DNA of 8,762 nt from Anaerolineales bacterium (lineage in GTDB: Bacteria > Chloroflexota > Anaerolineae > Anaerolineales > Villigracilaceae): assembly GCA_025938055.1 (NCBI GenBank), contig JAICQC010000187.1, forward strand, positions 1 to 8,762. The letters are read 5' to 3'. Shown here piece by piece: positions 6,226-8,762 of the stretch (position 1 is the stretch's first letter; every line of letters starts with the position of its first letter). The position numbers and the translations under genes were made by a program. The notes beneath the pieces were generated by a model, which ran no database searches, was not told the origin of the DNA, and saw only the letters and a list, made by a program, of their open reading frames with translations.

Positions 6226-6882
6226 ATGAATAACAACCGTAAGAAAGTTTTTCGTTTCAGCGTTGTTTCATTGCTGTTGATTGTCAGTCTGCTGACTGCC
6301 GTAGTCCCTGTGACAACGGCACAAGCCAAAGCCAAGATGGATAGGCAGGCCTTTCACGATGCCATGCGCAAACTCTGGGAAGATCATATCACCTGGACGC
6401 GGCTCGTCATCATCGGCACGTTCGAGGATTTACCTGATCTAGATCCAACCGTTCAACGATTGTTGCAAAACCAGGTTGAGATTGGCGATGCGATCAAGCC
6501 ATTTTATGGTGAGGCAGCCGGGGAACAACTGACAGCATTGCTCACAGATCACATTCTGATCGCCGCAGAAATCCTCCAGGCTGCAAAGAATGGAGATACG
6601 GTGGCACTGGAAGACGCCTCGGAGCGCTGGTATGCGAACGCGGATGACATCGCAGAATTCCTCAATGCAGCTAATCCTAAGAGCTGGCCGCTCGAAGAGA
6701 TGAGGTCTATGATGCGAGAACATCTTGATCTGACGCTTGAAGAGGCCGTAACCTACTTGAATGGTGATTATGAGGCCTCCATCGCTGCTTACGATGAAGT
6801 ACATCTTCAAGCATTGGAAATGGCTGACATGCTCAGTGATGGCATTATCAAGCAGTTTCCAAATAAGTTTAAAGGCCGTTGA
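6226..6882 (+). CDS. Exported all-helical protein with four similarly placed histidines, unknown function
   Basis: The ATG at 6226 follows AAGGAG by six bases (6214-6219); an earlier in-frame TTG at 6181 has no such site and would add 15 residues before the signal peptide. The 218-residue protein starts with MNNNRKKVFR, then a hydrophobic core (about 11-30) and a TTAQA|KAK cleavage site (after A34). The mature part is predicted helical and has no cysteine. Each of four helices carries a histidine in a similar setting: WEDH54ITWTR, LTDH109ILIAAE, MREH166LDLTLE and DEVH193LQALEM. This suggests an internally repeated bundle, perhaps binding metal or haem. I recall similar uncharacterised secreted proteins in Bacillus and Clostridium (WTRLVI... 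NQV.IG.AI.PFYG... LT.LL..HI) but know no function. It follows the cytochrome gene by 41 bp and probably forms an operon with it. Confidence 0.78.
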   Translation: MNNNRKKVFRFSVVSLLLIVSLLTAVVPVTTAQAKAKMDRQAFHDAMRKLWEDHITWTRLVIIGTFEDLPDLDPTVQRLLQNQVEIGDAIKPFYGEAAGEQLTALLTDHILIAAEILQAAKNGDTVALEDASERWYANADDIAEFLNAANPKSWPLEEMRSMMREHLDLTLEEAVTYLNGDYEASIAAYDEVHLQALEMADMLSDGIIKQFPNKFKGR

Positions 6883-6950
6883 GATGAGGATCAATGATCT
6901 TGCAGCCAAGACGTAGATAGCCTTGAGGATGAGTAGGAGCTTTTGTCATA

Positions 6951-6965
6951 AGATTGACGCAATCT
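6951..6965. repeat. Short perfect hairpin AGATTG-ACG-CAATCT
   Basis: Six-base arms (6951-6956 and 6960-6965) with a 3-base loop lie between the stop of the His-rich gene and its terminator. A T-rich stretch follows (TTGTTTCTTTT, 6979-6989), but 14 bases away, so it is a poor terminator by itself. It may protect the 3' end or be chance. Confidence 0.3.
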
Positions 6966-6996
6966 GATCGCTCAATATTGTTTCTTTTAGGCCGTC

Positions 6997-7034
6997 AGCG
7001 CTTCCACGTTTGGGCGTGGAAGCGCTTTTGTTTT
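6997..7034 (+). terminator. Intrinsic terminator after the cytochrome operon
   Basis: AGCGCTTCCACG (6997-7008) pairs perfectly with CGTGGAAGCGCT (7015-7026) over a 6-base loop and is followed by TTTTGTTTT. It lies 114 bases after the stop codon of the exported His-rich protein and closes the two-gene unit. Confidence 0.88.
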
Positions 7035-7035
7035 C

Positions 7036-7070
7036 GTAAGAAAGCGTTGCTGCATGCAACTAATAGGCAG
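7036..7070 (+). repeat. Post-terminator repeat, copy 2 (GTAAGA-N13-TGCAACTAATAGGCAG)
   Basis: Second copy of the motif at 4515-4549, with the same internal spacing and the same 11-base distance from the GC part of the preceding terminator stem. The 13-base middle is not conserved, so identity is confined to the two blocks. No gene start follows closely. Confidence 0.45.
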
Positions 7071-7419
7071 AATGTTCCCAGAGGGACCACGATGCTTTTT
7101 GATGAAGTGGCGCGGTCATTATGCCGAAGACGTGTCCTGCGCTCTGAAATCTTCTCAGCTTGCGGGCTGATGCACAATCAGATCAGCTATTCTCTGAATC
7201 TGTATCGCAAAACGCCGGCACTATCTTTTCGTTCTATTCTGTAGGACGAGTTGACCTCAACATACTGATGCGGTTGCACAGGTAAGGCATTGTTATTCAT
7301 TGCATCTATTAAGGTATCATGTCACTGTGCACTCAGGCTGGCTCCTTACCAATGTTTTCGCAGGCAACTACTGTCTAATCATCCCAGGCTCTCTGGCATG
7401 ACCATTCAAGGAGGAAGAA
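7071..7419 (+). other. Non-coding stretch before the FAD oxidoreductase
   Basis: About 350 bases without a convincing gene. A short frame from ATG 7092 to 7244 (50 codons, weak GAGGG upstream) is not protein-like enough to call. A possible promoter is TTGTTA (7290-7295) with TATCAT (7315-7320), but its 19-base spacing is long. A further TTGACC at 7251-7256 lacks a matching -10. The stretch ends in a strong Shine-Dalgarno (AAGGAGGAAG) for the oxidoreductase. Confidence 0.3.
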
Positions 7420-8598
7420 ATGAAAGTCTACAAATACTTAATTATCGGCGGCGGTCTGGCAGGGGATGGAGCAACGAGGGGGATTCGTGAAGTCGATGCA
7501 GATGGCTCGATCGGCATGATCAGCGTGGAACCCGATCCACCGTACATGCGTCCGAATCTCTCCAAGGGATTGTGGAAGGGACGCCCGGTGGAGAAGATCT
7601 GGCGCAAGACGGAGGAACGCGCTGACCTTTATCTCAACCGCAAAGTGACCCAGCTCGACCCATCCAGGAAATTTGTCCGTGATGATCAAGGGGACGAGTA
7701 TACCTACGACAAGCTTCTGCTCGCGACTGGCGGCACTCCCAATCATTTGCCATTCGGAGATGGCAACGTCATTTATTACCGCAATTTTCAGGACTATCAA
7801 CATCTGCGCGCCCTGACCGAGAATGGAGAGCGCTTCGTTGTGATCGGCGGCAGTTTCATCGGCTCGGAGCTCGCTGCGGCGCTGACAATCGTCGGCAAGA
7901 AGGTGACGATGATCTTCCCTGAAGATGGGATCAGCGAGAACATCTTTCCCAGGGATCTCTCGCACTTCATTAACGATTATTACCGCAAAAAAGGCGTGGA
8001 ACTCGTGACCGGCGAATCGGCAGCCAGCATCCAAAAAGAGGGAGACCGCATCACGGTCCGCACAGGGAGCGGGCGCGCCTTCGAAGCCGACGGTGTGGTG
8101 GCGGGAATCGGGATTCGCCCCAACCTTGACCTGGCGAAGGAAGCTGGGCTGAAAGTGGATAATGGAATCATCGTGAATGAACGACTGGAAACATCCGTGC
8201 CTGATATTTACGCGGCGGGCGATGCAGCAAACTTCTTCCATGCCGCGCTCGAAAAACGGACGCGCGTGGAGCATGAAGACAATGCCGTCCAGATGGGCAA
8301 GGTCGCCGGGCGCAACATGGCAGGCGGGAGCGAGGCGTATACCCATGCCCCGATGTTCTATTCTGATCTGTTCGATCTTGGTTATGAAGCCGTTGGAGAT
8401 ATGAGCAGCAAATTGAAGACTGTGGAAGACTGGCAGGAGGAGCCTTTCAAAAAAGGTGTGGTCTATTATATGGATGACGGCCGCGTGCGCGGGGTTTTGT
8501 TATGGAACGTCTGGGAAAAAGTGGACGATGCGCGCGCGCTGATCAAAGAAGAAGGTCCGTTTGAAGCGAAGGATTTGAAGGGAAGGATCACAGGCTAA
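7420..8598 (+). CDS. FAD-dependent NAD(P)H oxidoreductase, ferredoxin-reductase/AIF-like
   Basis: This 392-residue member of the pyridine nucleotide-disulphide oxidoreductase superfamily carries the N-terminal FAD-binding loop YLIIGGGLAGDGATRGI (6-22). The PPYMRPNLSKGLWKG segment (40-54) is typical of AIF-like and ferredoxin-reductase-like enzymes. LLLATGGTPNHLP (99-111), the NAD(P) loop FVVIGGSFIGSELAAAL (139-155) and the second FAD contact SVPDIYAAGDAANF (259-272) follow in order. No CxxxxC redox disulphide lies after the FAD loop, so it is not a thioredoxin- or lipoamide-type reductase. The C-terminal domain (about 305-392) resembles the AIF/reductase dimerisation domain. It should pass electrons from NAD(P)H to a small carrier such as ferredoxin or a Rieske protein, but none is encoded nearby. 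AAGGAGGAAG upstream fixes the start. It seems to be a single-gene unit in the cytoplasm. Confidence 0.9.
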   Translation: MKVYKYLIIGGGLAGDGATRGIREVDADGSIGMISVEPDPPYMRPNLSKGLWKGRPVEKIWRKTEERADLYLNRKVTQLDPSRKFVRDDQGDEYTYDKLLLATGGTPNHLPFGDGNVIYYRNFQDYQHLRALTENGERFVVIGGSFIGSELAAALTIVGKKVTMIFPEDGISENIFPRDLSHFINDYYRKKGVELVTGESAASIQKEGDRITVRTGSGRAFEADGVVAGIGIRPNLDLAKEAGLKVDNGIIVNERLETSVPDIYAAGDAANFFHAALEKRTRVEHEDNAVQMGKVAGRNMAGGSEAYTHAPMFYSDLFDLGYEAVGDMSSKLKTVEDWQEEPFKKGVVYYMDDGRVRGVLLWNVWEKVDDARALIKEEGPFEAKDLKGRITG

Positions 8599-8603
8599 AA
8601 ATA

Positions 8604-8762
8604 TCATGCAAGCGGCTGGCGGAAATTTACGCCGGTGATCTCGTCGTGGAGCTGCACCACATCATCGAGGTGGTGTCGCGCGCCAACCTGCTCGATGAAC
8701 CTGCAAACGTTAAAGTTCCGGCTCTCTCTTTCATAGTCCGCCAGCCATTGGGTAAGTTCGGC
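8604..8762 (-). CDS. C-terminal end of an unrecognised protein (5' part outside window)
   Basis: Reading the minus strand from the right edge gives 52 codons and a TGA at 8606-8604. The residues begin AELTQWLADYERESRNFNVC and end with HDEITGVNFRQPLA. The composition is normal for a soluble helical protein: amphipathic LTQWLADYERES and FIEQVGARHHLDDVVQLHDEI. I cannot assign a family from this fragment. The stop lies only five bases from the stop of the convergent FAD oxidoreductase, so their transcripts probably overlap; no strong intrinsic terminator is visible between them. The frame is open to the edge, and no alternative frame there looks better. Confidence 0.6.
   Translation of the reverse strand, partial: AELTQWLADYERESRNFNVCRFIEQVGARHHLDDVVQLHDEITGVNFRQPLA

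Noticed and set aside
6954..7244. 96-codon plus-strand open frame across the second terminator
   Set aside because: Passes through the terminator hairpin, and its translation is not convincing; the shorter start at 7092 has only a weak Shine-Dalgarno.
7290..7320. TTGTTA...TATCAT as promoter for the FAD oxidoreductase
   Set aside because: The 19-base spacing is outside the usual range and there is no extended -10, so it is not listed as a separate feature.
7438..8346. 302-codon minus-strand open frame inside the FAD oxidoreductase
   Set aside because: Antisense shadow of a gene with complete FAD and NAD(P) motifs and a strong Shine-Dalgarno.
1..8762. CRISPR array, transposon, phage, toxin-antitoxin or defence island
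   Set aside because: No spaced direct repeats, transposase, integrase or defence-protein motifs were seen on either strand; most genes are ordinary chromosomal families.

Overview
The window looks like ordinary chromosome from a bacterium, most plausibly a Chloroflexota (Anaerolineae-like) species. This is inferred from protein flavour (a YczE-type membrane protein, a small cytoplasmic zinc-finger anti-sigma candidate, a FAD reductase and a CCP-like dihaem cytochrome), moderately high GC coding sequence and a palindromic repeat rich in CTTCGACTGC/CGCTCAGG words. No 16S rRNA, tRNA, IS element, phage gene or CRISPR array is visible, so taxonomy is tentative.

Left part (1-1808, minus strand): a YczE-family membrane protein (1656 to 1018) is followed 38 bp later by a large polytopic membrane protein (979 to 1) that runs off the left edge. 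Their shared leader is occupied almost completely by a cloverleaf-like inverted-repeat element (1670-1779), with a candidate extended -10 promoter just upstream of it. The divergent GNAT gene has its own extended -10 back to back with that one.

Middle-left (1809-4509, plus strand): a GNAT acetyltransferase overlaps by one base (TGATG) an RlmI-type 23S rRNA methyltransferase. Next come an ECF-like sigma factor with a probable leaderless promoter, a small soluble protein with a HxxxCxxC zinc motif (probable anti-sigma factor), and a strong intrinsic terminator.

Middle-right (4510-7034): a 300-base non-coding stretch rich in small inverted repeats leads into a two-gene secretory unit. It encodes an exported dihaem cytochrome c of the CCP/MauG superfamily and an exported, helical protein with four similarly placed histidines, closed by a second terminator. 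Both terminators are followed at identical spacing by the same GTAAGA-N13-TGCAACTAATARRCAG motif.

Right part (7035-8762): a non-coding stretch, then a FAD/NAD(P)H-dependent oxidoreductase of the ferredoxin-reductase/AIF type, and the C-terminal end of an unrecognised gene converging on it from the minus strand with a 5-bp gap.

The cytochrome, the His-rich exported protein and the flavoprotein could form a redox/stress module, and the nearby sigma/anti-sigma pair could control it. That link rests on proximity and shared motifs only.
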